Source: Streblospio benedicti (taxonomy: Eukaryota; Annelida; Polychaeta; Spionida; Spionidae). From it: DNA of 64,000 nucleotides. The stretch lies in NCBI GenBank assembly GCA_019095985.1, contig CM032661.1, positions 19,615,219 to 19,679,218 on the forward strand, read 5' to 3'. Positions 51,101-59,779 of the stretch are shown piece after piece; the first letter of the stretch is position 1, and the number at the start of each line of letters is the position of its first letter. A model generated the notes under the pieces. That model did not search any database, was not told where the DNA came from, and saw only the letters and a list, made by a program, of their open reading frames with translations. The position numbers and the translations under genes were made by a program.

Positions 51101-54100
51101 GTTTTGACAAACCTGTTTCACAGCAGTATAAAAAGCTCCTAGTACAGCAGCAGCTCCACCACAATCGCGCTTCATTCCAGGCATGGAGCTCTGACAGCCA
51201 AAATTTCATATGGTGAGAAAAAAATAGTGTAAAACGACATGCATTAGAAATCCATTTCATACTCTCTAAGAATAAACTACAAAGCACGTTGGAATACCTT
51301 GATAAAGAAGATCATATACATTATCAATAATACATTAAGGAGGGTATCACATGTAGCCAAAAGATGTCTAATCCATGGTAGCTTTAATTGTAAATATATA
51401 ATACAAGAATAACATTTCAGAAAGCTGTACCCAAATGTCTGACTGTTTTTCTAATGTTAAGATTAAATGTTCTGTAAGCAATTCTCTAATTATGAATTGA
51501 ATTAAATCTACATGCCACTTCCTGAGATTAATATTTGAGTTTGTAAAATCAAAGAACGGTTTGATCACCTTTCCTTTAATACTGAGGCCACCAGTATCAT
51601 ACACAATGCCTTTGCCAACCCAGGCTATAGAGTATGAAGCACCAGGTGGATTGTGGCTGAGTACTACAAGAGCAGGTGGATATTCAGCAGCTTTCCCCAC
51701 ATTGTAGAGTCCTAGTAAAATTTAGTTTAAACAATACATTCACATACATAACATTACATTCAACGGCAACATGATGGCAATATGCAAAGATTAAACTAGT
51801 GTCAATCAGCTGGTGTCAATCAACACTGTGGAAAAAAAATGGACCCAAAAGACAAGATTATTCCCCCCAAATTTAAACAACTAAATAATGAAAATTTGCT
51901 TTATGGATGTTTAAAAAAATTAAACTTACAAACTATAAGACTAAAAACGTTAACAAGTGTGAGTTTGAACACCTACCACCAAAGCCTTTTTTATTCAAAG
52001 CCTCTCCTTGAATAATTATGGGTTCAATTCCAACCTGTTCACCAACATTTTTAATCTCCTGAAAAAAAATTATATTGAATATAGATGATAAATAAGATAG
52101 TTGCGAGTGCTGTTTGCTGGATATAAATCTTAAACATCATTTTACAAGAGTATTGTTATTTAGAGGACCAAAAGAATCTTGATGATTCATGTAAAATTTA
52201 GATTTTCTTAGTCACAAACTTTTGAAAACAAACAAATAAAAACTTTCACGGATTATGTTAATTAACTTTTTAAATAAAATTGTGCTGCTGTAAATAGTTA
52301 GCCATACATTTATAAAATGTATCGTATTCATCTCGGAACAAGGCATGTCTGTTATCCTAGCAGCCAATCTCACTCCTGCAGCAGCATTGTTAAGGCACTC
52401 AACATCTTCATCACTAATCACAGATAACCTTGTAAGATCATGACTCAAAGTTCCATCACATTTTCTAGCACTCTGCAAGTAATTAGCAACAAGTTATTTT
52501 AAAAACATATTGTGACCAAGGCAGCACCAAGTTCTTAAGGGTGGTACTTCTGTCTAAGAACAAACACATTTAATTTTTTTCAAAATGTATTTGAGTCCAA
52601 ATACATCACATCAATGTATTTACAAGAACTCTACTTGCAAGGAGTGATCTCTAGTAACGATACTTACCTCAGCTTCATTTTTTACTTGGTCTGTAATGAT
52701 GATTTCTACTGTAATTTTTCTTTTCTTGGACAAATTGGTGGATTTTTTACTGTATGATGGTATTGCTCTTGCAATAGCACAAGTCAAAGCAAACAGGTCA
52801 CTTTTTTCACATACCAACTATAAAGAAAAGGGACTATTTTATTTATTCATTTTTGTATGAATTAACTTTATACAAAGATTAAACATGCAACTTGATATAC
52901 ATGATTAATCATTTAATAATAAACAACATAACAGTTCAGACAACCATATTTCATAATATGTATATATATAAAGCACATGCTTAAGACCCAAACCCCTCGT
53001 GTTATGTCTGGTTCATGTGCAGAAAATTTAACACATATCCTACAAGACAATGTCACACAAAAATCAAAACAAAACAAAAAAACAAACAAACTGTCAGAAT
53101 GGGTAGTGGGCTACTGTGTTAGAACAGTGGTGGTTAATGTACTAATCTCAGGCGACGGCGTGGGAGTGTCAAGACAGTGTGGATGCTGTAGACCTCATAG
53201 CTATGCAAGATGAATAGTGGGTGAGGATCGGAGTATGGGCGGTGTTTATTTCAGAATATGGCATGAAACTTGAGCCTGTTATCAATTTTTCGTCCCCATG
53301 GGTACAAACTAGTCTTGCATGCAGCTAAAATCAGTAAAATATAAGCATAGTGACCACTGTTACACATATAATTAACCCTCGTCATTGCATGAAACCTTAA
53401 CCAGCTTTGTACATCATAAATCTAAATTATCTACACTTGATCACTGGTTTCATACAATGATATTGCTGTCAAAAAGGAGATCACTATGCAGGTATGGGAT
53501 GGAAAATTAGGCGAATGACGTACTTCCATAGTCAATAAAATGCTATGAATGAGAAGTCTTTCATTTGAATCATTATACTATGATCTACAATATGTAGGCC
53601 GTTTCATTGTATGTATATCCAGTTGTATAGACTAAATATTATGTATACATATATAGGTTAACCTGGATGTCTTATCTTCACGGTATTATCTATGATTGAG
53701 TACAGTAGGCGCAGCAACCACGTTTATCAACATACGTAGTGATAGACAAACGTGTGACGTAGTTATCTGAACGTGATGTACGTCATTCGTTCAAAACCAT
53801 GGGGTCATCCTGGTGCATTCTGAGTTAAGTTCATAGCCTACAGACCTCGTGTGTATAGTCTTAACGAACACAATCACAATCGGGGCTTGATTTGATTTGA
53901 TTTGATATTCTTCAGGAACTAATGTTCCTAGGATAGCACATGAAAGCGAACATATATATGTAATGCTTATTTCCAATGTGGTCCTTGTTTGTTTGGCAGG
54001 TTAGGTAACCAACTGAGCCAAGGTTGTACTGGAAGGATCACACTAGCTATAGTTTTCAAACTAGGTGAGTTCTTTTGCGTGCAGAGGTGTGGCTCTCCTC

Positions 54101-57100
54101 TACACGGGACACGCCTTTTAACGAGGCTTCCGAACCTCCGCTTGGCGTCGCTACCGTCTAGTAGTAACACTGTACGGTGGCGATGCGCTTCGGTGGAAAT
54201 CAGCAACTCAGTGGCAGACGTACGACGTATCGGTTTTGGCGACACTGTGTCTGCCATGACCGGGCCGCGAACTTACGACGCAAGCAACTCCTGTTTTCAA
54301 GTCGTACGCTCTAACCACTGAGCTACTGAGGACCACTTATAAATAGTATAAATAGTTAATAATATACCTAGCGTGGGTGCCAGAAGGTACATGTAGGAAG
54401 ATAAGTATCCAAATAGGACACTAAGGACAGGTACTACTCATAGCAGTGACTTTTGGGAGAAAATAAAGTGGCCACTGTCCACGTAAGAAAGGTGTCCTTT
54501 AAATGAGGTTCATTTCATTTATGAAAAGGTAGATGTCGACAAGGACAGGTTCCACTATTTGTTAAAGTATATGCTTACTACAATATATTCATCCTTGCCA
54601 GTCAAACAACTTCTCACAATCTTTGTGAGAGCGTGAGCTCGAGATGGTGCATTGTGTCTACTACATTTACTAGGAAGGGCTGCAATTGTTGCACTCGATA
54701 ACCAGAGAGAGCACGAGTCTGTGGCGGCTGGATGAAGGCTTGCTAAACACATCAAATATACCTAGAATACCGTAAAAATAATTACATATAGTAATAGAGT
54801 ATATTTCTACTTTACAGAAAATACATTATTTACAGAGTTCAAAATGATATATTTATGTGATTATTAGGAAATCAAAGCGTGATTAAAAACATATAAATCT
54901 ATACATTTGATTGCGATGTCAAATAATTCAGAAAAGTAATTGTAAATAATTCATGAAGGTAAGTTCAATAAAAATCTTACCCATATTCACCGTCCAAAAC
55001 CGACCTCTATAAGCAACCAAAATACTGGCCTTTATGTGTAACTAAACAATGAGCAGCTTGCATCAGCCACGCTACACGACCACATGGATAATATGATAAA
55101 GGATAGGCCATTACGTGCCATGAGAGTCAGAGCAGACCATTACGTGCAACTGTCACGTATAAAAAGAATAGTAAATTACACAAGAAATACAGGATTTTCA
55201 TAAATCTTCAAACAAAAATTACATTACCACAGCTTTACAGTCGTATTTAGTAAACCGTGTTTGATGATGATGATCATATAGGCATACAATTTTGGTGCAA
55301 GCTTGATAAAAATTGAATGAAAGATAAAGAACCTATTGGGGAGATATGAATTGTGGATGACTGTGAACGGACAGCAGACGACGGACAAAAGGTGATCACA
55401 AGAGCTCAACTTGACTGGTGAGCTAATAAAAAGACAGAAACATTTAAATCGACAAGCAACATGGGCATTTTTGTTGCATGTAAAGGCCGTTATTTTGGTT
55501 GCATTTCTAGATTGTTTTCGGATGGTGCATATCAATAAATAACTGCTAAAATGAGAATTATAATGCATATTTGAAATCTAAGAATGTATCTGTATAGATC
55601 TATATATATTTCTTAAATACGCAAATTAACAAAAAGTATTGTTAATTCTTTAGCATGTATTTTTAAATCATAAATATAAATGTTATGAAAACGCATACCT
55701 CCTTTGTTACTCTTGGTTCAAGTTTGACTTTAATCAAGTCATAATTCACTTTATTCAAATTTTGCAGTTGTCCAACAATTAGAACAGGTTTTGATTTTGG
55801 ATCACTAGTTTCTAGTGCATTGACTTTTGAAAAGTGCAGCTTATTATAATCATTGGTCATTGTGTATGTATGCCTCACCTGAAAAATGTTACCATACATT
55901 GAATGTATTTTCAAAACACAGTTGCAATTGGTCTTTTAGAGGTGGTCTCTTTATAGAGGTGTTTTTAATTTTAATTGGATGTTATACTGCATATAGTTAG
56001 TATTTAGTTGATTTAATTCAGAGAAATCAAAGAAAAGTAAGTTTCATTAATGATGATTTCTAAAAGATTTACACTGAAGCGCTTACAAATGAGAACATAT
56101 ACTGGTATACACATTGTTGAATCTAGTATTGGCTATACTCTTCCAATACTTCCCTTTTAGTCAAATAGCTGGATTGATTTACTATCAAATATCATGCAAT
56201 GGCGAATACATGGTGGGTCGGGGATGAGGGTCTTTGAGGTTGAAAGCTTCAATTCCTGAACCTCCCATTAAAGACAAAAAGTTCAACAAAATTATTTTAA
56301 AAAAATCATGAAATCCTGTGGGGTCTCGTTCTTACACCCCCATCCCTTACCAAAGAACTTAGTCCATTTCTGGAAAATAAGCTTACTCCCATGTTCGCTG
56401 GCTGCCATGCAATTAAAATCATTTTAACCTATTATTAAACATAGAATGCACAGTTAAAACAAAGCATGCATGAATATTTAAAGTACATTTAAAAGCTACC
56501 ATTTCTATATTAACAGTCAAATATAAATTAATATCTAAATTTCAAAACATTACCAAGCAAAGGTCTTCATTCAAAATAGATCTTGGTTGACATAACCTTA
56601 CATAAGAATTTGTAATTGTATACTTCGAAATAATTCTTAGTTGACTTATACTCATTGCAGACTAAACACACAACACAAATCACCTGTAAAAGCACATGAA
56701 AGAAAGACAGATATCTTAACTATCAAACATCATCATATCAATCAAAACAATTTAGGCTTGTGTGTACTACTGTAAAACCCTTTAAATTTGCAGTCTTAAA
56801 TGTTATAATGTTTGCCACCTACAAAATTCCAGGATATTCTGATACATTTAAATTATAAAAGCTGATGATTTTTTTCTGGACTTATGATGGATATCCAATG
56901 GCAGACATTGTAATATTTTATATTTATGGCTCCAAGTCTTGACATATATGCGTTGCTTTAAGAAAAAGTTTATTAAAAACTAAAAATTCCAAGATGGCTC
57001 TCACTATATATACATTTTAAAACAGAATACAGTACACAGTATCATAATACGATATTAACAGTGAAATATAAAAGTATAATTAAAGGTTTGCAAATACAAT

Positions 57101-58225
57101 GTATGCAGACAACAACAGACATAGGCCTAATATTTAATTAACATTGCCGATATAGGCGATGTCTTACTTTTAACGTGTAAATTATCCACTCTATTTCTCA
57201 TGTATGCGAGTAGGTATCACATTGTGGGCTTTATAAAAGCTAATTGTTCGAGGCATATTTCAATGTTTCAATAACTGCTATTGTATCAAAATAGTCATAT
57301 TGCATGTAGAGCTTATATACTATTTGTTGAGTCATAAGTATATAGAAAGCCTAGCTAGGGCGCAATTGGGCGTGAGATGTGGCAAAGCAAGGACAATCTC
57401 AAATTGTGTGATTATTTGGAAAATCTAATTGATACTGAAATACAAGATCATGATCATTATTTGAGGTACAATCTCAAGAGAATGTTGATAAGAACATTAA
57501 TGAAAATGTGGATAAGAAAAATAATGCAAGTGTGGATAAAAAATATGGATAAGACTAGAAAATTTTCCATATGATCAATAGTAAAAAATTCCATGAAGTG
57601 TGTAAAGAATATGAAAATAGAATTTGCAATCCATATTCTTTATTTTTCTTCATTTTAGGTTGATTGGTCTTTGAGTTTTTGTCAGTAGAAAGGCATGTAG
57701 TACTGCCAGTTGTGCCCTAGGCTTGAGCTTTTAAGGACTACTGGTGGAGTATGCAAAAACATACAATATTATTAGTCTGCGATCATAAATTTTCAGGGGA
57801 GCCTTTATTTATGGTTTGATATCAACACTGCAAAAAATGTTAACTTAAAACGCCACAAATTAAAGGGTTTTACTGTATACTCATGGCCATATGTGCATTT
57901 GAATTGAATGCAGCCTAACTTTAGTCTTAGTCTACATTTCCTGAAGATGCGATACGTGTTGACGTGTCGCTAGGTGCCAGTGGGGTGGGGGTGGCTCGTG
58001 TTTAGGCTGTTTCCTCACGGCACGTGTGTCGCCAATAAGCTTGCATGATCGGTGTACTGTAGAACCATGCACTTATATAGTGGCATGCTATGTTTATTGT
58101 AAGTGACGCTACGTTTGGCCACATTATTGATTGACTAGCATACATTCTTTCGATAAATGCAGTATCATACCTGTTTAATTATCAATTAATTATCAATTAT
58201 TTACCTGATGAGCAACAAAACGCAT
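44954..58225 (-). CDS. NPEPL1: NPEPL1 probable aminopeptidase (M17), 13-exon gene
   Basis: Thirteen exons join in frame with GT-AG borders. Counting from the ATG in exon 2 (MTND), the protein has 546 residues (human NPEPL1 about 523). The first half is the NPEPL1-type N-terminal domain ([35 protein letters not shown]). The second half is an M17 leucine-aminopeptidase catalytic domain: [49 protein letters not shown]. Metal ligands K281, D286, D304, D363, E365 and catalytic K293 and R367 are all present, each 31 positions after bovine lens LAP numbering. M17 enzymes are cytosolic two-metal exopeptidases, usually hexamers; the substrate of NPEPL1 is not known. Exon 1 (58205-58225) adds 13 in-frame residues if used. 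Introns carry SINE, LINE and PLE relics. No coding damage. Confidence 0.92.
45335..45445 (-). CDS. NPEPL1: NPEPL1 exon 12
   Basis: Residues 456-492, [18 protein letters not shown] to [18 protein letters not shown]. Acceptor AATCTATAG, donor GTAAGA. Confidence 0.92.
45615..45778 (-). CDS. NPEPL1: NPEPL1 exon 11
   Basis: Residues 401-455, [18 protein letters not shown] through [16 protein letters not shown] to ADMKNSSS. Acceptor TATATAG, donor GTAAGC. Confidence 0.92.
45955..46123 (+). mobile_element. PLE relic D, hairpin with hammerhead-like loop
   Basis: Arms 45955-46029 and 46053-46123 pair over about 70 bases (TTTACTTTATAT outside, TTTTCACCATTTA inside), leaving a 23-base loop ATTCCTGATGAGGCCATG and so on. 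From the loop into the right arm it reads CTGATGA (46034-46040), G, GCCAT-loop-ATGGT, GAAAA, which fits a hammerhead core. It resembles 3' ends of Penelope-like elements, but no coding part remains, so the assignment is by structure. It lies in NPEPL1 intron 10. Confidence 0.55.
46034..46086 (+). ncRNA. hammerhead ribozyme-like core in relic D
   Basis: CTGATGA, a five-pair helix II GCCAT/ATGGT with a nine-base loop, GAAA, then TATTT...AAATA as a possible helix III. The expected U-H cleavage step is not clearly placed, so it is probably inactive. Confidence 0.45.
46124..47009. other. NPEPL1 intron 10 interior, with GC-rich hairpins
   Basis: 46640-46860 is a GC-rich insert of unknown type containing GGGGGGTGTCCCCCC (46698-46712) and TACTTGGCTTCGCCAAGTA (46750-46768), both perfect hairpins. 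Frames of about 100 codons through it are not supported. Confidence 0.4.
47010..47060 (+). repeat. mollusc-type short repeat end
   Basis: AACAAGAGGACCATAAGG, GTCCT and ATCGCTCACCTG stand in order. I recall this arrangement as a very common repeat end in bivalve and other mollusc genomes. No family name is claimed. Confidence 0.4.
47137..47575. repeat. tandem duplication, two units of about 215 bp
   Basis: ATATAAGAAAACCACCTCTC at 47141 recurs at 47356 with one change, and the whole unit follows with few differences. Each unit holds GGGGAGGGTACCCCCCGAA and ends with GGGGCAAAGCCACCC. It is a recent local duplication inside NPEPL1 intron 10. Confidence 0.7.
48181..48590 (+). mobile_element. PLE relic E, GIY-YIG tail plus hammerhead-like 3' end
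   Basis: The plus strand codes for [47 protein letters not shown] and [16 protein letters not shown] before a stop. This is the C-terminal GIY-YIG type endonuclease tail of a Penelope-like family different from relics A-C. The copy is old and broken. About 95 bases after the stop comes a hammerhead-like core, listed separately. It sits antisense in NPEPL1 intron 10, 50 bases from exon 10. Confidence 0.7.
48531..48572 (+). ncRNA. hammerhead ribozyme-like core in relic E
   Basis: CTGATGA (48531-48537), then T, GACC-ACAA-GGTT as a four-pair helix II (one G-U), GCAAA in place of GAAA, and ATATTT-AATTA-AAATAT as a six-pair helix III. The base at the cleavage position appears to be G, which hammerheads do not cut, so it is probably inactive now. 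Confidence 0.5.
48636..48717 (-). CDS. NPEPL1: NPEPL1 exon 10
   Basis: Residues 374-400 plus one base: [18 protein letters not shown] then LTGAQGIAT. Acceptor TTTTATAG, donor GTATTT, phase 1. This is the LTGA substrate-pocket strand of M17 enzymes. Confidence 0.92.
48996..49075. repeat. interrupted CTG/CAG microsatellite
   Basis: GCTGCTGCTGCTGCTCCTCC followed by mixed CTG, CTC and CTT triplets for about 80 bases. On the NPEPL1 transcript strand it reads as CAG/GAG-type triplets. Frames through it give only low-complexity Ala/Leu/Cys runs. Confidence 0.75.
49112..50150 (-). mobile_element. zinc-finger LINE fragment in NPEPL1 intron 9
   Basis: On the minus strand the reading runs [40 protein letters not shown] (RT motif region 2), then jumps to [20 protein letters not shown] (Cys-rich finger), [39 protein letters not shown], and ends [20 protein letters not shown] with [10 protein letters not shown]. 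The catalytic YADD part of the RT is lost by internal deletion, and frames shift several times. It is the longest of three copies of this family here. The Cys-rich CCSGVG finger after the RT is a family feature. Confidence 0.7.
50430..50585 (-). CDS. NPEPL1: NPEPL1 exon 9 (M17 signature)
   Basis: Residues 322-373. Holds the M17 signature NTDAEGRL with D363, E365 and R367. Acceptor TTTGCAG, donor GTAAGC. Confidence 0.93.
51113..51190 (-). CDS. NPEPL1: NPEPL1 exon 8
   Basis: Residues 296-321, [20 protein letters not shown] to KQ, with metal ligand D304. Acceptor GCTGTCAG, donor GTTTGT. Confidence 0.92.
51569..51711 (-). CDS. NPEPL1: NPEPL1 exon 7 (active-site lysines)
   Basis: Residues 248-295. 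Contains [19 protein letters not shown]: metal ligands K281 and D286 and catalytic K293. Acceptor TTTACTAG, donor GTGATC. Confidence 0.92.
51977..52058 (-). CDS. NPEPL1: NPEPL1 exon 6
   Basis: Residues 221-247 plus one base of Gly248: [18 protein letters not shown], then KKGFGG. Acceptor TTTTTTCAG, donor GTAGGT, ends in phase 1. Confidence 0.88.
52308..52472 (-). CDS. NPEPL1: NPEPL1 exon 5
   Basis: Residues 166-220; carries [20 protein letters not shown], the hinge into the catalytic domain. Acceptor TTGCAG, donor GTATGG, phase 0. Confidence 0.9.
52668..52817 (-). CDS. NPEPL1: NPEPL1 exon 4
   Basis: Residues 116-165, [18 protein letters not shown] to DQVKNEAE. Acceptor CTTTATAG, donor GTAAGT. 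The human counterpart is MVCEQPEVFASACALARAF. A Lys-rich insert (STNLSKKRK) sits where the human sequence has SGASRRLEKK. Confidence 0.88.
53887..54334 (-). mobile_element. tRNA-derived SINE, family 1, complete copy
   Basis: On the minus strand it starts GGTCCTCAGTAGCTCAGTGG followed by TTAGAGCG, a tRNA-like head with a clear A box. AAGTTCGCGGCCCGG, about 50 bases on, sits where a B box is expected. A body of about 350 bases follows, and the element ends AATATCAAATCAAATCAAAT, a pentamer tail. It is the only family-1 copy here with both ends. It lies in the NPEPL1 intron between exons 3 and 4, in the gene's orientation. Confidence 0.8.
54579..54761 (-). CDS. NPEPL1: NPEPL1 exon 3
   Basis: Residues 55-115, [17 protein letters not shown] to DEYIVV. 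Acceptor ATTCTAG, donor GTAAGC, phase 0 on both sides. Confidence 0.88.
55355..55435 (+). repeat. mollusc-type short repeat end
   Basis: GTGAACGGACAGCAGACGAC, GGACAAAAGGTGATCACAAG, AGCTCA and GGTGAGCTAAT in order. From memory this resembles a repeat end extremely common in bivalve genomes; compare 11541-11640. Confidence 0.45.
55699..55878 (-). CDS. NPEPL1: NPEPL1 exon 2
   Basis: Acceptor CATTTTTCAG, then 18 bases before ATG at 55858-55860 (the likely conserved start). Codes residues 1-54, ending LEPRVTKE at the donor GTATGC, phase 0. Confidence 0.85.
57347..57724. mobile_element. MITE-like element, about 380 bp
   Basis: AAGCCTAGCTAGGGCGCAAT at the left corresponds to the inverse of the right end, AAGCCTAGGGCACAACTGGC, with a four-base gap and few changes. 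No target duplication was resolved and there is no convincing coding frame. Confidence 0.45.
57957..57978. repeat. nine-pair hairpin after a CTGAAGA word
   Basis: GCGATACGT-GTTG-ACGTGTCGC pairs fully with one G-U. It follows CCTGAAGAT as in the decayed hammerhead-like ends above, but no GAAA comes after it (TAGG instead). Possible sixth PLE remnant; weak. Confidence 0.3.
58205..58225 (-). CDS. NPEPL1: NPEPL1 exon 1, coding part (N-terminal extension)
   Basis: ATG in good context (CTGACCATGC) gives MRFVAHQ, ending at CAG|GTAAAT. It joins in frame to exon 2 (VRHTYT then MTND), so scanning ribosomes would make 559 residues. Vertebrate proteins start at the position of MTND. The transcript start lies upstream, probably near 58290. 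Confidence 0.5.
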
Positions 58226-59024
58226 GGTCAGGAAACAAGCTAATGATTTTAGCTGTAAACGGTCCACACAACAGTCCGTTTAGAGGGCCGCGATGTTCGC
58301 AAACGACAAAACGCATGTCTCGTGGAACGATATCATTTCAATCCATGCGACACGCGTTTTGTCGCCTGCTCACAAACCCATAAGAAAACAGCCAATTGAA
58401 AAAGCACTATATCGAACCATACGACAGGGCGACAAAATGATGAGGAAACGTACACTAAGACTGCAATATAGTCTAGCAGAAACACCAATAGTAATACTTC
58501 ATTCAATACATGCACCAATTATAATATAGAGACCGTCCCCATATGTATAATTTAATCTAAGTAAACTGATTAAGTCACATGCAAAACACCTACTAATACA
58601 ATCATATCACTGATGAATGTCCCATGAGCCTATAACTAGAGTGAATTATATCAAAGTCTGTGACAAAAATACTGACCCTATAATCCCGTTTCGTCACTAA
58701 TATATACTTGATTAAAATTTAAGACTATAGTCTATATCACAATTCACATACTGTATCAGAACTTGGAATAATTATTAGTCCTATGATCAGAACGAATAAT
58801 AGTGCACATCCAAAGTAAATTGTGTTTCTTAGAATTCCTGCTGTATTAAATCAAACAATCTTTTATTGACGACAATTTCAAAACCGGATTTTATAATGAT
58901 TAGATATTTCTAAACACTCAAACACAGTCAGTATGCAATCACCAATGTCTAGGTCATTAACTTAACTATTTTTAAAAAGAACGTAAAAAGAATCGAGTCC
59001 ATTTTATATGAATTTGTATCAAAA
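58226..59024. promoter_or_regulatory. bidirectional promoter interval, NPEPL1 and BTB gene
   Basis: About 800 bases separate the NPEPL1 exon 1 ATG (minus) from the ATG of the BTB gene (plus). CpG-containing sequence clusters at 58260-58370 (GGGCCGCGATGTTCGC, ACACGCGTTTTGTCGC). No TATA box stands at a sensible distance from either gene. Shared promoter function is inferred from the head-to-head layout only. Confidence 0.45.
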
Positions 59025-59227
59025 ATGTCTGCGGCCTGGGTTCCTTCCCAAAATCAAAAAGGAACAAATTTGAGTAATTTAACAAATCCTAGGCATGCAA
59101 ACGCAATATTACTGAATTTGAATGGACTACGACGAAATCCTTATCTATGTGATGGTGTCATACAGCTGAAAGATGGTGATGTCAAAGTACAAAGGAGTAT
59201 TTTGGCAGCTGCATCTCCTTATTTTAG
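59025..59227 (+). CDS. first coding exon of a BTB/kelch-like gene
   Basis: MSAAWVPSQNQKG begins a frame of 67 codons plus two bases, ending at CCTTATTTTAG|GTTTGT. Residues 24-67 are the start of a BTB/POZ domain: HANAILLNLNGLRRNPYLCD, then VKVQRSILAAASPYF with R completed by the next exon. The pattern of helix A1, CD before strand B1, and AAASPYF is diagnostic for BTB proteins that recruit CUL3. QxxILAAASPYxR is close to gigaxonin (KLHL16: QKNILAAASPYIR), but other kelch-like proteins are possible. The rest of the gene lies beyond the window; the following intron holds a SINE and a LINE. Confidence 0.75.
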
Positions 59228-59390
59228 GTTTGTTGACAGCCCAGGCCCACGGCACGGGCACAGGAGCAATTTATATGTTATGTTATCCTCTTCAGTGTTT
59301 TAGGGCAAAGGACCTGTTACTGGTCATCACAAATTCTTTGGTAGAACGAATTCTTCATCTGCTGTAATAACTATTTTGCATGGGAAAGGG

Positions 59391-59766
59391 TTTGATTTGA
59401 TTTGATATTCTTCAGGAATTAATGTTCCTAGGATAGCACATGAAAGCGTACATATATATGTAATGCTTATTTCCAATGTGGTCCTTGTTTGTTTGGCAGG
59501 TTAGGTAACCAACTGAGCCAAGGGTAATGGAGGGATCACACTAGCTATAGTTTTCAAACTAGGCGAGTTCTTTTGCGTGCAGAGGTGTGGCTCTCCTCTA
59601 CACGGGACACGCCTTTTAACGAGGCTTCCGAACCTCCGCTTGGCGTCGCTACCGTCTAGTAACACTGTACGGTGGCGACGCGCTCAGTGGAAATCAGCAA
59701 CTCAGTGGCAGACGTACGACGTAACGGTTTTGGCGACACTGTCTGCCATGACCGGGGCGCGAACTT
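59391..59766 (-). mobile_element. tRNA-derived SINE, family 1, head-truncated copy
   Basis: Nearly identical to the 53887-54334 copy from the tail (ATCAA pentamers) through TCTGCCATGACCGGG. It stops at GCGAACTT, just before the tRNA-like head, where LINE sequence begins. This is either a 5'-truncated retroposition or a SINE split by the LINE, with the head outside the window. Confidence 0.8.
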
Positions 59767-59779
59767 CTATTTTTTCCAA

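Larger units (their letters stand above)
50586..54578 (-). other. NPEPL1 introns 3-8
   Basis: Between the listed exons these introns are AT-rich and short (about 150 to 1800 bases). Only the intron between exons 3 and 4 holds a recognised insert, a SINE. A CAAAACAAAACAAAAAAAC-type simple tract lies near 53065-53090. Confidence 0.5.
55879..58204 (-). other. NPEPL1 intron 1 (probable)
   Basis: Lies between the donor of exon 1 and the acceptor of exon 2. An alternative acceptor (GCTTTTACAG) is present near 56673 but opens no useful frame. It contains the MITE at 57347-57724 and a strong hairpin near 57957-57978. Confidence 0.45.

Noticed and set aside
54301-54334. tRNA gene (TAGCTCAGTGGTTAGAGCG)
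   Set aside because: No complete cloverleaf; it is the head of a SINE whose body and tail follow directly. The same holds for the tRNA-like heads near 30.86 and 43.82 kb.
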